64,000 nucleotides of DNA from Streptomyces gobiensis (GTDB taxonomy: Bacteria > Actinomycetota > Actinomycetes > Streptomycetales > Streptomycetaceae), in assembly GCF_021216675.1 (NCBI RefSeq), contig NZ_CP086120.1:3020501-3084500 (forward strand), given 5' to 3'. This document shows, one piece after another, positions 46,081 through 53,214 of the stretch. Numbering within the stretch: the stretch's first letter is position 1; each line of letters opens with the position of its first letter. The notes under the pieces are model-generated. The model saw nothing but the letters and a program-made list of their open reading frames with translations, had not been told where the DNA came from and ran no database searches. The position numbers were made by a program, and so were the translations under genes.

Positions 46081-46173
46081 CACCCCGGCTGTGGGCCGTG
46101 CAGCTCAGCGACCGGGCACACGGGCCCCGGCCGCCCGCCACAGGGGCAGACGACCGGGGCCGTAGACAGACGC

Positions 46174-46302
46174 TCAGTCCTCCTCGACGGGGATGATGAA
46201 GCCGCGGAGCGGGCGCTCAGGCAGCCCGCTTTCTACCTCGGCTTCCTGGCGGGCCCGGATGGCTGCGACGACTTCCTCATATCGCGGGTCAATCCACTCC
46301 AC
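46174..46302 (-). CDS. Small protein, last gene of an island micro-operon
   Basis: A 42-residue acidic protein, VEWIDPRYEEVVAAIRARQE at the start and LRGFIIPVEED at the end. The GTG at 46302 has GGGAGG six bases upstream and lies inside the 3' end of the preceding gene (14-bp overlap), which argues that it is translated. A mostly helical peptide of unknown function. Confidence 0.6.
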   Translation of the reverse strand: MEWIDPRYEEVVAAIRARQEAEVESGLPERPLRGFIIPVEED

Positions 46303-46843
46303 TGGCTACCTCCCTGTCAGTTGCCCCACCGTAGCGGCTGGAGTCTTCTACCGGCTGCGCGCCGGGTCCGGGCCCGGGGCGGGGGGTGGGGCCGATCGGC
46401 CCGCAGCCTCCCGGCGGGGTGTGCCCGCAGCTTGCCGTGACGGGCACCAGTTCCTTCGCCGGCACGCGCCACAGGTCGTAGTCGACCGGGTGGCCAGCCT
46501 CCTGCATCAGCGCTGTGGTGCGGTCGATGATCTGCTGGGTCTGGCGCTCGGGGTCGGGCCGCTCGGGGTAGTGGTGCACCATGCCGCCGAGCCGGTCACA
46601 CAGTCGGGCGTAGGTGCCGGTATGGAGAATGAGGGCGTGCCATCCCTCGTCAACTACCCGCGAGGGGGCGATGCGGGCGGTGCGGTAGTGCGCCGCGGTG
46701 GCGACGAACGCGAGGGCCTGGCCGACGATGCGGCTGGCCATCTGGTAGTTCATACCGGTGTTGTTGTCCATCACGGTGGCGGTCACTGCGTCGAATTCCG
46801 GGTCGGTCAGCAACGCGCGGGCGTCGGGTCCGGGAATGCTCAA
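46289..46843 (-). CDS. GRDP-like (DUF1399-type) protein
   Basis: A 184-residue protein. The segment VVDEGWHALILHTGTYARLC followed by GGMVHHYPE resembles the repeat unit of glycine-rich domain proteins, where W-H and H-H residues recur. The C-terminal 45 residues are Gly/Pro-rich with one CGHTPPGGCG. I chose the TTG at 46843 because GGAGG lies at six bases. An ATG-initiated frame to 46945 has none. Similar genes are frequent in Streptomyces integrative elements (from memory). Confidence 0.65.
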   Translation of the reverse strand: MSIPGPDARALLTDPEFDAVTATVMDNNTGMNYQMASRIVGQALAFVATAAHYRTARIAPSRVVDEGWHALILHTGTYARLCDRLGGMVHHYPERPDPERQTQQIIDRTTALMQEAGHPVDYDLWRVPAKELVPVTASCGHTPPGGCGPIGPTPRPGPGPGAQPVEDSSRYGGATDREVASGVD

Positions 46844-47017
46844 TGCTCTACCTCCGATGCATGTGGGTGTGCGGGAAGCCCGCCCCGGCTGGTCGTCCGT
46901 CCTCACCAAGGGGCACCAGCCGGAGCGGGAGCTAAATCCCGCCACCCCGGGCCGATATGCCTGGATCGTTTCCGGGGCGGCGGGGTGCCTGCCTGCGACG
47001 GGGACGCAGGCAGGCGG

Positions 47018-47188
47018 CTATCGGCGGCCGGGTGGTCTCCTGGCCCGGTGCCGGGGGCACTGGCAGGGCGGGTAGGTGCCCGGCAGGATCAGCCGCTCGG
47101 GGTCGTGCACGTCATCGCGGACCGTCGTGGAGGACAGGACCGGTGTCCGTGTCCCGTCCGCCCGGACCCGGTACACCGTGAGGGTCAT
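47018..47188 (-). CDS. Small protein of the island micro-operon
   Basis: A 56-residue protein starting MTLTVYRVRADGTRTPVLS, with a CQC pair (TYPPCQCPRHRAR) near the basic C-terminus that might bind a metal. The ATG at 47188 overlaps the stop of the upstream gene by one base (TGATG), and GAGGGGAG lies upstream. Unknown function. Confidence 0.55.
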   Translation of the reverse strand: MTLTVYRVRADGTRTPVLSSTTVRDDVHDPERLILPGTYPPCQCPRHRARRPPGRR

Positions 47189-47421
47189 CACGACCGGCTC
47201 CCCTCGTCCAGGAGCTCCCGCAGCTGCTCACCCGCAAACAGGATGGCGAGCGCGTATTCCAGCTCCGGGCTGGTGATGGCCCAGGTGTCGGCCAGCGCAT
47301 CACGGTGAACACCCTCATGCCCGGCCTCCCGGACACAGGGCAGACGGGAACAGACCAGAGGCGGCCTCTGCTGCCAGCCGGGGCGGCGGGCTCCACACAG
47401 GGCCTTGATACGGGGCGTCAT
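47188..47421 (-). CDS. Small Cys/His protein of the island micro-operon
   Basis: A 77-residue protein: TPRIKALCGARRPGWQQRPP, then LVCSRLPCVREAGHEGVHRD, then a helical acidic end (LEYALAILFAGEQLRELLDE). The C-x4-C, His and His spacing suggests a small zinc site. The ATG at 47421 is preferred. The frame extends to 47559 without a good ribosome site. First gene of the overlapping set running down to 46174. Confidence 0.55.
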   Translation of the reverse strand: MTPRIKALCGARRPGWQQRPPLVCSRLPCVREAGHEGVHRDALADTWAITSPELEYALAILFAGEQLRELLDEGSRS

Positions 47422-47586
47422 GGGTGGGTCCACTTCCTCACTGCTGCGTGAAGCGGCGCCGACCCGGGGCCCTGGCGGGGTTTCTCCAGTCGGCGCCGCC
47501 GTCCAGTGAGCGCACGCTAGGACCGCGTACAGCAGCGTGACAGTGACGCTACGTGCCACTTTGCCACGGTGGTAGGACGCCGCGTC

Positions 47587-48798
47587 CTACCCGTCGAGGT
47601 GGAGCCGATCGGCGAGTTCGGTGACCGGCGAGGTACGGCGCCGTTCCCGGCCCCGCAGTTCGGCCACGATCCGCCGCGTGGTGCCGTGGTAGCGCATCCA
47701 CTCCGGGGCATCTTGCTCGGCCGCCAGCAGGGCCCGCACCGTGCTGTCGTCCTTGCCCAAGTCGGCGTACGCCAGGGCCCGATCGACGTGGAAGCGGGCC
47801 CGCCAGGTGGGCGGGAGCGAGGCGAGTTCGGGCACCGTACGGGCCGCTGTGAGGGCCTTGGCGCTCTGCTCCATCTCCACCAGGAAGTTGACTTTCGCCA
47901 CGCCCGCGTTGGTCGGGCCGAACGGGGTCGCGTAGTCCAGCCGGTCCCGGCCGATACGGGCGGCGGCGGCCGATGCCATGTTCAGCAGCTCTTCCACGGT
48001 GTTGTGCTTGCCCTGCCGCACGGTGGCGGTGGCAGCCCGCAGGAGCAGGATTCCCCACAGCGACAGATCCAGCGGTGCGGAGCGAAAACTGGGCTCGATC
48101 TTCTCGGCGCAGGCCAGGGCTATGTGTTCGGCGTCCTCCAACCGGCCCTGCTTGGTGAAGATCCACGACAGAGAGGAGATGCCCAGGGTCTCCAGGTGTG
48201 GGTCATCCGAGCGGCGCGCGGCGGCCATGGCGCGCTCTATCGCGGTGAACGCCGCATCTTCCTTACCCAGTGCGGTGAGCGTGGTCGCGGCCACTTGGTA
48301 GGCCTCGGCGAGCACCGCGTAGGCGGCGGCCTGGTCGGGCCCGGTGTGTGCGTGGGCGGCGGTCCGGGCGTCCCGGATGAGCTGGGGCAGCATGTTTCCG
48401 ATGGCGCCCATACGGCCCTCACGGCGGATGCGTTCGGTCGAGTGCAGCGCGGCCCGCAACGCCCCCACGGTGGGTGGGTCTTCTGGGTCGGGGTCCTCGC
48501 CAAGGAGGTCGGTTATGGGTGAGACGGCTTGCCGCAGGGCCAGCACCGAGGGGGAGCCGCTGTCGTCGTGGGCTTCGAAGGTGGTGGGTTGGCCGATCAG
48601 TACGGATGGCTCCACATCGAGCGCGCGGGCAAGCCGGTTGATGGTGGACAGCCGCGCGGTTTGACGTCGGCCCTGCTCCAGTTTCCGTACGACGTCGACG
48701 GATATGGCTGCGCGTTCTGCGAGTCGTTCTTGGGTGAGGCCCCGTCGGGACCTTAGTCGGGCGATTCGGTCGCCGATGCTGTGCTCATCGTTGTGCAT
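47587..48798 (-). CDS. XRE-family regulator with TPR-like C-terminus
   Basis: A 403-residue protein. The N-terminal HTH is residues about 8-65 (GDRIARLRSRRGLTQERLAERAAISVDVVRKLEQGR). The remaining 330 residues are helical repeats of TPR type (AAYAVLAEAYQVAATTLTALG, HLETLGISSLSWIFTKQGRLEDAE, RARFHVDRALAYADLGK). This layout is common in Streptomyces regulators sensing peptides or small ligands. The ATG at 48798 is the first with a family-like start (MHNDEHSIGDRIARL). It may control the micro-operon or the lipoprotein genes of the island. Confidence 0.85.
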   Translation of the reverse strand: MHNDEHSIGDRIARLRSRRGLTQERLAERAAISVDVVRKLEQGRRQTARLSTINRLARALDVEPSVLIGQPTTFEAHDDSGSPSVLALRQAVSPITDLLGEDPDPEDPPTVGALRAALHSTERIRREGRMGAIGNMLPQLIRDARTAAHAHTGPDQAAAYAVLAEAYQVAATTLTALGKEDAAFTAIERAMAAARRSDDPHLETLGISSLSWIFTKQGRLEDAEHIALACAEKIEPSFRSAPLDLSLWGILLLRAATATVRQGKHNTVEELLNMASAAAARIGRDRLDYATPFGPTNAGVAKVNFLVEMEQSAKALTAARTVPELASLPPTWRARFHVDRALAYADLGKDDSTVRALLAAEQDAPEWMRYHGTTRRIVAELRGRERRRTSPVTELADRLHLDG

Positions 48799-48929
48799 GG
48801 GCACCCCCGCCAGGTGGATGCTCTCCACGCTACCTGTGACCCGTTTCGGGGAGATAGTAAAGCGGCCGCCGCGGTTTGACGGGGCCGCTGTTGTGCTGTG
48901 CGGGCTAACTCCCGGATACCGCCCACGTC

Positions 48930-49154
48930 GTGCCTGGTGCACCTCCACACTGGCCCGTATGGCTGTGCAATACGCCGTACAAGGCCGATGACGAGAGCGA
49001 AGTCCGCCGCGCCCTCGAGCGGCTGTGCGCTGCCCTCGAGCTCGAGCCGTTGGGCCGGCCGATACAGGCCCCTGGCCGGGCACGCTGGCTCGCCAGAGCC
49101 GTACCCGCCGACCACGGCGGCGAGCAGCGGGCTGGCTCAAGAGTCAGCGGCTGA
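48930..49154 (+). CDS. Possible small protein divergent from the XRE/TPR regulator
   Basis: A 74-codon frame from a GTG at 48930: hydrophilic with a plausible helix SEVRRALERLCAALELEPLG. Third-position G/C is about 70 per cent, lower than in solid genes nearby, and there is no strong ribosome site. It overlaps the end of the next minus-strand gene by 11 bp. Offered with low confidence. Confidence 0.3.
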   Translation: MPGAPPHWPVWLCNTPYKADDESEVRRALERLCAALELEPLGRPIQAPGRARWLARAVPADHGGEQRAGSRVSG

Positions 49155-49524
49155 TGGTGTCGAGGAAAGTTTGGGCGTGGGCGCGCTCGCTCACATCAAA
49201 GCAATCGGGGTTCGGGAGGATTGTGTTGAAGGCGACCGAGGCATAGCTGAGGGCTTCCGCTCTGTCCTCGTCCTGTTCGCGGGTCCCTCGGATGTCGTCC
49301 TCGCCCGGTATTGATTCGGAAGCGTCCTCCATGTTGTCAGCGACCACTTGTCGTGCGTCTTCGCACGCGGCTGCCGTGTCGTCTGGCGGTTCGGGTGCGG
49401 TGGCGCGGCCGAGGGCGAAGCTGCCTGCTGCGATGGCTCCTGCTGCGGCTACAGCGATGCCCCACACGAGTGCACGGCGGCGGGGCCGTGGCTGGCCTTC
49501 AACTGGAACCTCCACGTTGTCCAT
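49144..49524 (-). CDS. Single-pass membrane-anchored protein
   Basis: A 126-residue protein with a short cytosolic Pro/Arg-rich N-terminus, one membrane helix (LVWGIAVAAAGAIAAGSFALG, residues about 19-39), and an outside domain of about 85 residues with two Cys (AAACEDARQVVADNME and NPDCFDVSERAHAQTFL) that could form a disulphide. Related short proteins accompany Streptomyces integrative elements. The role is unknown. It precedes nothing on its strand within 300 bp. Confidence 0.65.
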   Translation of the reverse strand: MDNVEVPVEGQPRPRRRALVWGIAVAAAGAIAAGSFALGRATAPEPPDDTAAACEDARQVVADNMEDASESIPGEDDIRGTREQDEDRAEALSYASVAFNTILPNPDCFDVSERAHAQTFLDTISR

Positions 49525-49533
49525 CTTCTCGTC

Positions 49534-49977
49534 CTAAGAGTTGGGGCAGATGTACTTGCGTACGGCCTCATTGATCTTCTTGGCCTCAGCCTCGGTGACT
49601 TCCCGGAGAGGGCCCTTGCCGAAGCGCTTCTGCGCGGACCAGACGGCCCTGTCCCCGTCGAGGCTGGAGCACTGGTTACGGCCGTTGTCGATGGCGTCCT
49701 CTTCGCCCTTGTCGTCGACGAACCAGGGGTCGATGGCGCGGAGCGCGTCGAGGTACCCGGTGCGGGCCTGCCCGGTCGGGCCCTTCGGGATGCCGGAGTC
49801 AACTTTGGCGGGCGGGCTGCTGGCTGCCTCGCCACTGTCCTCGGCTTCTTTCTCGACCGGCGCGCCCACGGTGGCCGAGGGCTTGGCTTCGGGCTCGGCG
49901 GTGTCCTCTTCGGCGGCGCATGCGGTGAGCGGCAGCGCGAGGGCAGCGGCGAGTACGGCAATGGTGCGGATACGCAT
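49534..49977 (-). CDS. Lipoprotein with DUF732-like C-terminal domain
   Basis: A 147-residue protein with signal MRIRTIAVLAAALALPLTAC (lipobox LPLTAC, Cys about residue 20), an acidic Ala/Glu/Pro linker, and a helical domain YLDALRAIDPWF...GRNQCSSLDGDRAVWSAQKRFG...VRKYICPN, whose two Cys and spacing resemble DUF732. The ATG at 49977 was chosen. The open frame extends to 50214 without support. It is close to the membrane protein at 49144, possibly cotranscribed. Confidence 0.7.
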   Translation of the reverse strand: MRIRTIAVLAAALALPLTACAAEEDTAEPEAKPSATVGAPVEKEAEDSGEAASSPPAKVDSGIPKGPTGQARTGYLDALRAIDPWFVDDKGEEDAIDNGRNQCSSLDGDRAVWSAQKRFGKGPLREVTEAEAKKINEAVRKYICPNS

Positions 49978-50047
49978 CGGTGCTCCGTGATGGTGGGAAC
50001 GGGGAGGGGCGGCGGTGGTTTGACTGCCGGGTGGGGATGTGGGTTGT

Positions 50048-50065
50048 ATCACTCGTTTGAGTGAT
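50048..50065. promoter_or_regulatory. ATCACTC-N4-GAGTGAT palindrome
   Basis: Perfect 7-bp arms about 70 bp upstream of the lipoprotein start at 49977, in the position of an operator or promoter overlap. The XRE/TPR regulator of the island is a possible ligand. Confidence 0.45.
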
Positions 50066-50188
50066 GTGGCGGGTGGCCAGTGTCCGCGCTGGGGCTTCGT
50101 CCACCAGCTGCGCCTATACGGCTTCGGCGCCCGGCGGGCGGCTCCAACACCCTGTATCCGGCCGTTTCCGTGTGCTGGCCGCCCGGCC

Positions 50189-50286
50189 CGAAACCCGATA
50201 TCGGCGCAGGTCACAGGCCAGTTCGGCTGATATCAGAGGCGAAACCGGTTTCGGGCAGGGGCGAAACCACCCCGGCACCCGAAACC
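50189..50286. repeat. CGAAACC repeat cluster
   Basis: Four direct copies of CGAAACC (50189, 50240, 50262, 50280) and one inverted copy (50247-50253, forming the palindrome GAAACCGGTTTC at 50241-50252) within 100 bp, next to the 3' end of the truncated FtsK/TraB-like gene. This stretch (49978-50302) holds no gene. Confidence 0.5.
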
Positions 50287-50302
50287 GGCCCCGGGGCCCC
50301 TT

Positions 50303-50800
50303 CTACGCGTCCCCTTCGGCGGCCTCGCGTGGCTCGGGAAGGTCGGCGTACCGCACGCCCTTGGCGCCGCCGCAGCACTCCCGGATGGTCAGCTGCTGGG
50401 TGGGCACCTTGTGCGGCTTTAGCGCGGCGCTGAACGCTGTGGAGCTGGCGGCCGCGTCCGTCTCCAGCCACGCCCCGTACAGATTCGCCCGGTAGGCGGC
50501 CAGGGCCTCCACCAGCCGGTGTGAGTGCACGGCCTCGGCCCCATCTGGCCAGACGGCCCGCAGGTGGTCGACGATCGTCGTCACGCCCACCTCTTCGACC
50601 TGCTCCCCGACGGCTTCACCGGAGAGGGTCCCGGCGGCGGTGCGCAGGGCGAGCGCCCGCTTGGCGATGTCCTCGGCTTCGGTCTGCTTGATGAACGCGG
50701 CCCGCACGGTGGTGCCCTCACGGCCGCGGGCCAGGATGCCGGTCCCCTGCTCGTCAATGGAGATGTCCGTCGCCCGCAGGCCCCGTTCGTGCGCGCCGGT
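50303..50800 (-). pseudogene. 3' remnant of an FtsK/TraB-like DNA translocase gene
   Basis: About 165 C-terminal residues remain: RGLRATDISIDEQGTGILAR, VRAAFIKQTEAEDIAKRALALRTAAGTLSGEA, then VEALAAYRANLYGAW and SAALKPHKVPTQQL, resembling the winged C-terminus of actinomycete element translocases. The ATPase motor domain is absent. Upstream of about 50800 the frame has no similarity, and the other strand carries a different truncated gene, so a deletion junction lies there. Confidence 0.6.
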
Positions 50801-50980
50801 CCGAAGTCCACGGAGCAGATCGACAAGATGAAGGCCGCGGAGACTGACCACGTGGTGAACGGTTGCCAAGGGGACCCGACGGCGGAGGACCCGAACTCGC
50901 TGTGCCACGGCATCCTCGGCGTGACCATCGGGGCATTCACGCTGGACATGACCCTCCGCACGGATGAGGCGGGCCGGTAG
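50797..50980 (+). pseudogene. 3' remnant of an unidentified gene
   Basis: The frame reads PKSTEQIDKMKAAETDHVVN, then GILGVTIGAFTLDMTLRTDE-stop, protein-like with high third-position G/C, but its start appears lost at the junction near 50800. An internal ATG at 50828 could start a 50-residue product. Function unknown. Confidence 0.4.
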
Positions 50981-51188
50981 CGGCTTGTATGCCATCGGCC
51001 TCGCCCCGTTGGCGCTGCGTCGCGCTCCGGCGCCGCGACGCGCGACCCGTGGGACATCGTCAACGCGGGAGCTCGCCGACGGATCGGTCGGCCCGAACAC
51101 GAACCTGGGCGACGCGGTCGACGCAGCCTCGGATCTGCTGCGCGCCTTCGGCATTAACCCGGTTCGCGGCGAGGGACGTGGGGAGTGA
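50964..51188 (+). CDS. Possible short gene or integrase-tail remnant near attR
   Basis: A 74-codon frame that starts inside the previous one and ends LGDAVDAASDLLRAFGINPV...GRGE. Only the last 30 residues look like folded protein. It may be the leftover 3' end of the element's original integrase, which normally abuts the attachment site, but similarity is not evident. The first arm-type repeat overlaps its stop. Confidence 0.25.
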   Translation: MRRAGSGLYAIGLAPLALRRAPAPRRATRGTSSTRELADGSVGPNTNLGDAVDAASDLLRAFGINPVRGEGRGE

Positions 51189-51242
51189 GCCCGCAGCGAC
51201 AATGTGAGGGGTCGTCACGTAGGTGAGCCCGGTGTGAGCCCG
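51185..51242 (+). repeat. Right arm-type repeats
   Basis: GTGAGCCCG at 51185-51193, 51223-51231 and 51234-51242, the same orientation as the two copies near attL and with the same 11-bp spacing for the last pair. An imperfect hairpin GTGCCGGA...TCCGGCAC near 51318-51345 lies between them and attR. Confidence 0.55.
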
Positions 51243-51362
51243 GACGCCTTTGTACGAGACGTCACCAGTCGGTACGCGAAATGGCGCGCACCCGCCCTGG
51301 CCTGGACCGGAAGGACTGTGCCGGATCATGCGTCACCGTCCGGCACGGACTCATCGGGACTT

Positions 51363-51406
51363 TTTTAATCCGTTGGTTGTGGGTTCGAGTCCCACACGGC
51401 CTACCG
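51363..51406 (+). repeat. attR: right copy of the 44-bp attachment repeat
   Basis: Identical to 35741-35784. Only the 3' part of the Lys tRNA (anticodon loop to the end) is present, so it is not a functional tRNA gene. Upstream of it the sequence is unrelated (GACTTT before the repeat rather than the tRNA anticodon stem). Confidence 0.9.
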
Positions 51407-51412
51407 TGGAAT

Positions 51413-51444
51413 CCGCCGGTCAGACTTCTCTGACCGGCGGTTTT
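51413..51444 (+). terminator. Original tRNA-Lys terminator, displaced by the island
   Basis: A perfect 11-bp stem CCGCCGGTCAG / CTGACCGGCGG with a six-base loop, followed by TTTT, seven bases after attR. Between here and 51730 I see only a short unsupported minus frame (HALDMIATDHWFDSPPLW) that may be a gene fragment. Confidence 0.8.
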
Positions 51445-51730
51445 CGCTGTCCTGACCTTGGCAAGCGCCCGGGATCGGTGGGACATGGTGCGCGAACCGT
51501 TCTCCGAAGCTGAGCCCGGGGGCGCAGCGCAGGTCATTCCAGAGCGGTGGGCTGTCGAACCAGTGGTCCGTAGCGATCATGTCCAGCGCGTGGGTGGCCG
51601 CTGGCTGTCCAGCCAGCCAGGCGTGTCCGGAGGGTGAGGGTGATGGTCGAGCGGCGCAGATCCCGAAGCGTGATCGGAGGTGCTGCCAGGAGCCGTCTTC
51701 GCCGTTTCTCCTGCTTACAGACCGGAGTGG

Positions 51731-52273
51731 TCAGTGTATGAGGCGTCGGACCCACACGTCGAGAAGTGATGTTCCCGGGGACGGACGGAGTTGTCCGAAC
51801 TTCGTCCAGGCCCATGCCTGATATGCGGCCTGGGCCCGGCTGTTGGCCGGGGCGACGCACGCGACGGCCAAGGCGGCGCCGCAGCGGGTCAGAAGGTGGT
51901 CCTCAAGGCGGGTGGCGACCTGGCGGCGCCGATGGGGAGGCATGACCATCACCTCGGCCATGACGAAGACCTGCCCCGAAGCGGTGAGTTCTTCCACCTC
52001 TGAGGGGAGCGTGCCGGAGAAACCCTGCCACCAGGTGCCCTTGCGGTCAGCCCGGAACCCGTAGGCGCAACCGGCCAAGGGCGTGGGGCCCGCGACCGAC
52101 ATCTCGAACCCGGAGCGCTTGACGTGACCCGCGAACCGTCGCAGGAACTTCTGCCGGTCACCAAACTCCTCGCCCGGTACGCCGTCGTACGCCTCGACGT
52201 GCATATCCGCAATGGCCTCTCGCTGTGTCTCGGCCTGCCACCGAGTCAGCCGCCGTAGGTACATCTCCGCCAT
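51731..52273 (-). CDS. GNAT-like acetyltransferase
   Basis: A 180-residue protein with a GNAT fold pattern: a substrate part (SGFEMSVAGPTPLAGCAYGF), then VFVMAEVMVMPPHRRRQVATRLEDHLL, which matches the central strand and the pyrophosphate-binding loop (RRRQVA in place of RxxGxG/A), and ANSRAQAAYQAWAWTKFGQL as the C-terminal helix. The substrate is unknown. First chromosomal gene after the island. The 380 bp between it and the next gene hold its promoter and no gene I can support. Confidence 0.75.
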   Translation of the reverse strand: MAEMYLRRLTRWQAETQREAIADMHVEAYDGVPGEEFGDRQKFLRRFAGHVKRSGFEMSVAGPTPLAGCAYGFRADRKGTWWQGFSGTLPSEVEELTASGQVFVMAEVMVMPPHRRRQVATRLEDHLLTRCGAALAVACVAPANSRAQAAYQAWAWTKFGQLRPSPGTSLLDVWVRRLIH

Positions 52274-52652
52274 ACGCTTCTCCTATGCCGCCACCGGGAA
52301 CGCCCCGCCTTCGCATAGTGACAGCCCGAAGCGGCACGGAGAACCCGGCACCGGGCCGTGGTCCGTTCCGCCCGTTGCCGGAGTAGGGAGTAGGCTAGAA
52401 AAACCGAGAGTATTCCGAGCACCGGCTGCCGCGCCGATGCCGTTCTCCATGAGCGATGACGCCAGGTGTCCCGCCCCTAGCCGCCCATTTCGGCTCTCCT
52501 CGCGGCGCGCCAGCCGCTTCCGGGGCGCCGAGGTCCCGCGCCCACTGATCCACTGCTCCCTGCGGGCATACCGCTCACTCCAGATCTGAGGACATCATGC
52601 ACTGCGCACACGCCCTGTGCTTCCCGGCAGCTCCAGTCACCGCGTTCACAGA

Positions 52653-53099
52653 ATGCCCAGGACCGTGAGAGGCCGTGCCTCGCATGCCGTGCCTCCGCCG
52701 CCGGCCCGGGTATCGCTGGCGCCGGAAGTCCTCGGGCCGCACTGTGTCGACGGCGCTTGGTGGCCCCGCACCCGCGGTCTGCACCGTGAGCTGCTCCCTT
52801 TGCTGAGGGCCTTGGCGCCCCGCTGGGACGACATCACCCGCGTCACGGTGCACGCCGACATGTGGCGCCCTGGTCACAGATCGATACAGCTCGCCGGCCG
52901 GACGATCCGCATCTTTCTCTCCGACCGCGCCGAGAGCCGCCATACCATCTGCCTGCTCTCACACGGTGGCGGCTGTTGCGACCTGCTGGTCGTACCGCCC
53001 CCGACCATCCAGGCAGAGGCAGAACTGCTCCTGGCGGCGGCGGGACGCCCGCACGCGTCGCGTCCGCCCGCCGAGCCCAGGCAGCTTCACGAGCACTGA
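52653..53099 (+). CDS. DUF5994 family protein
   Basis: A 148-residue protein with the DUF5994 pattern: RVSLAPEVLGPHCVDGAWWPRTRGLHREL, then WDDITRVTVHADMWRPGHR, GRTIRIFLSDRAESRHTICLLS and GGGCCDLLVVPP. Function unknown. The start is uncertain: the ATG at 52653 or the GTG at 52617. Ribosome sites are weak for both. Confidence 0.72.
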   Translation: MPRTVRGRASHAVPPPPARVSLAPEVLGPHCVDGAWWPRTRGLHRELLPLLRALAPRWDDITRVTVHADMWRPGHRSIQLAGRTIRIFLSDRAESRHTICLLSHGGGCCDLLVVPPPTIQAEAELLLAAAGRPHASRPPAEPRQLHEH

Positions 53100-53214
53100 A
53101 CCCCACGGAGCGGGGCCACGGCTCAGCTTCCCTCAGGCGTGAGCCCCCGGCCGTGTCCACCCGGATGGCTGTCGTCGGCTCGCCCGGGGCGGGCATGGCC
53201 GGGAGATTGAGACC

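Larger units (their letters stand above)
35741..51406. mobile_element. Integrated genomic island in tRNA-Lys (decayed AICE-like element)
   Basis: Bounded by a 44-bp perfect direct repeat: 35741-35784 inside the Lys tRNA and 51363-51406. Just beyond the right copy is a hairpin with a T-tract (51413-51444) that must originally have followed the tRNA. Inside are two tyrosine recombinase genes, zinc-ribbon recombinase-like genes, HTH regulators, lipoproteins and a truncated FtsK/TraB-like gene, but no intact replication or transfer gene. Flanking chromosomal genes are ordinary Streptomyces genes. The element may be unable to transfer by itself. Confidence 0.88.

Noticed and set aside
51363..51406. 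Second tRNA-Lys gene
   Set aside because: Only the 3' part of the tRNA is present. The acceptor 5' strand and D-arm are missing, so it is attR.
52212..52589. Plus-strand frame of 125 codons before the DUF5994 gene
   Set aside because: Ser/Arg-rich composition, no ribosome site, overlaps the start of the opposite GNAT gene. Probably promoter DNA.
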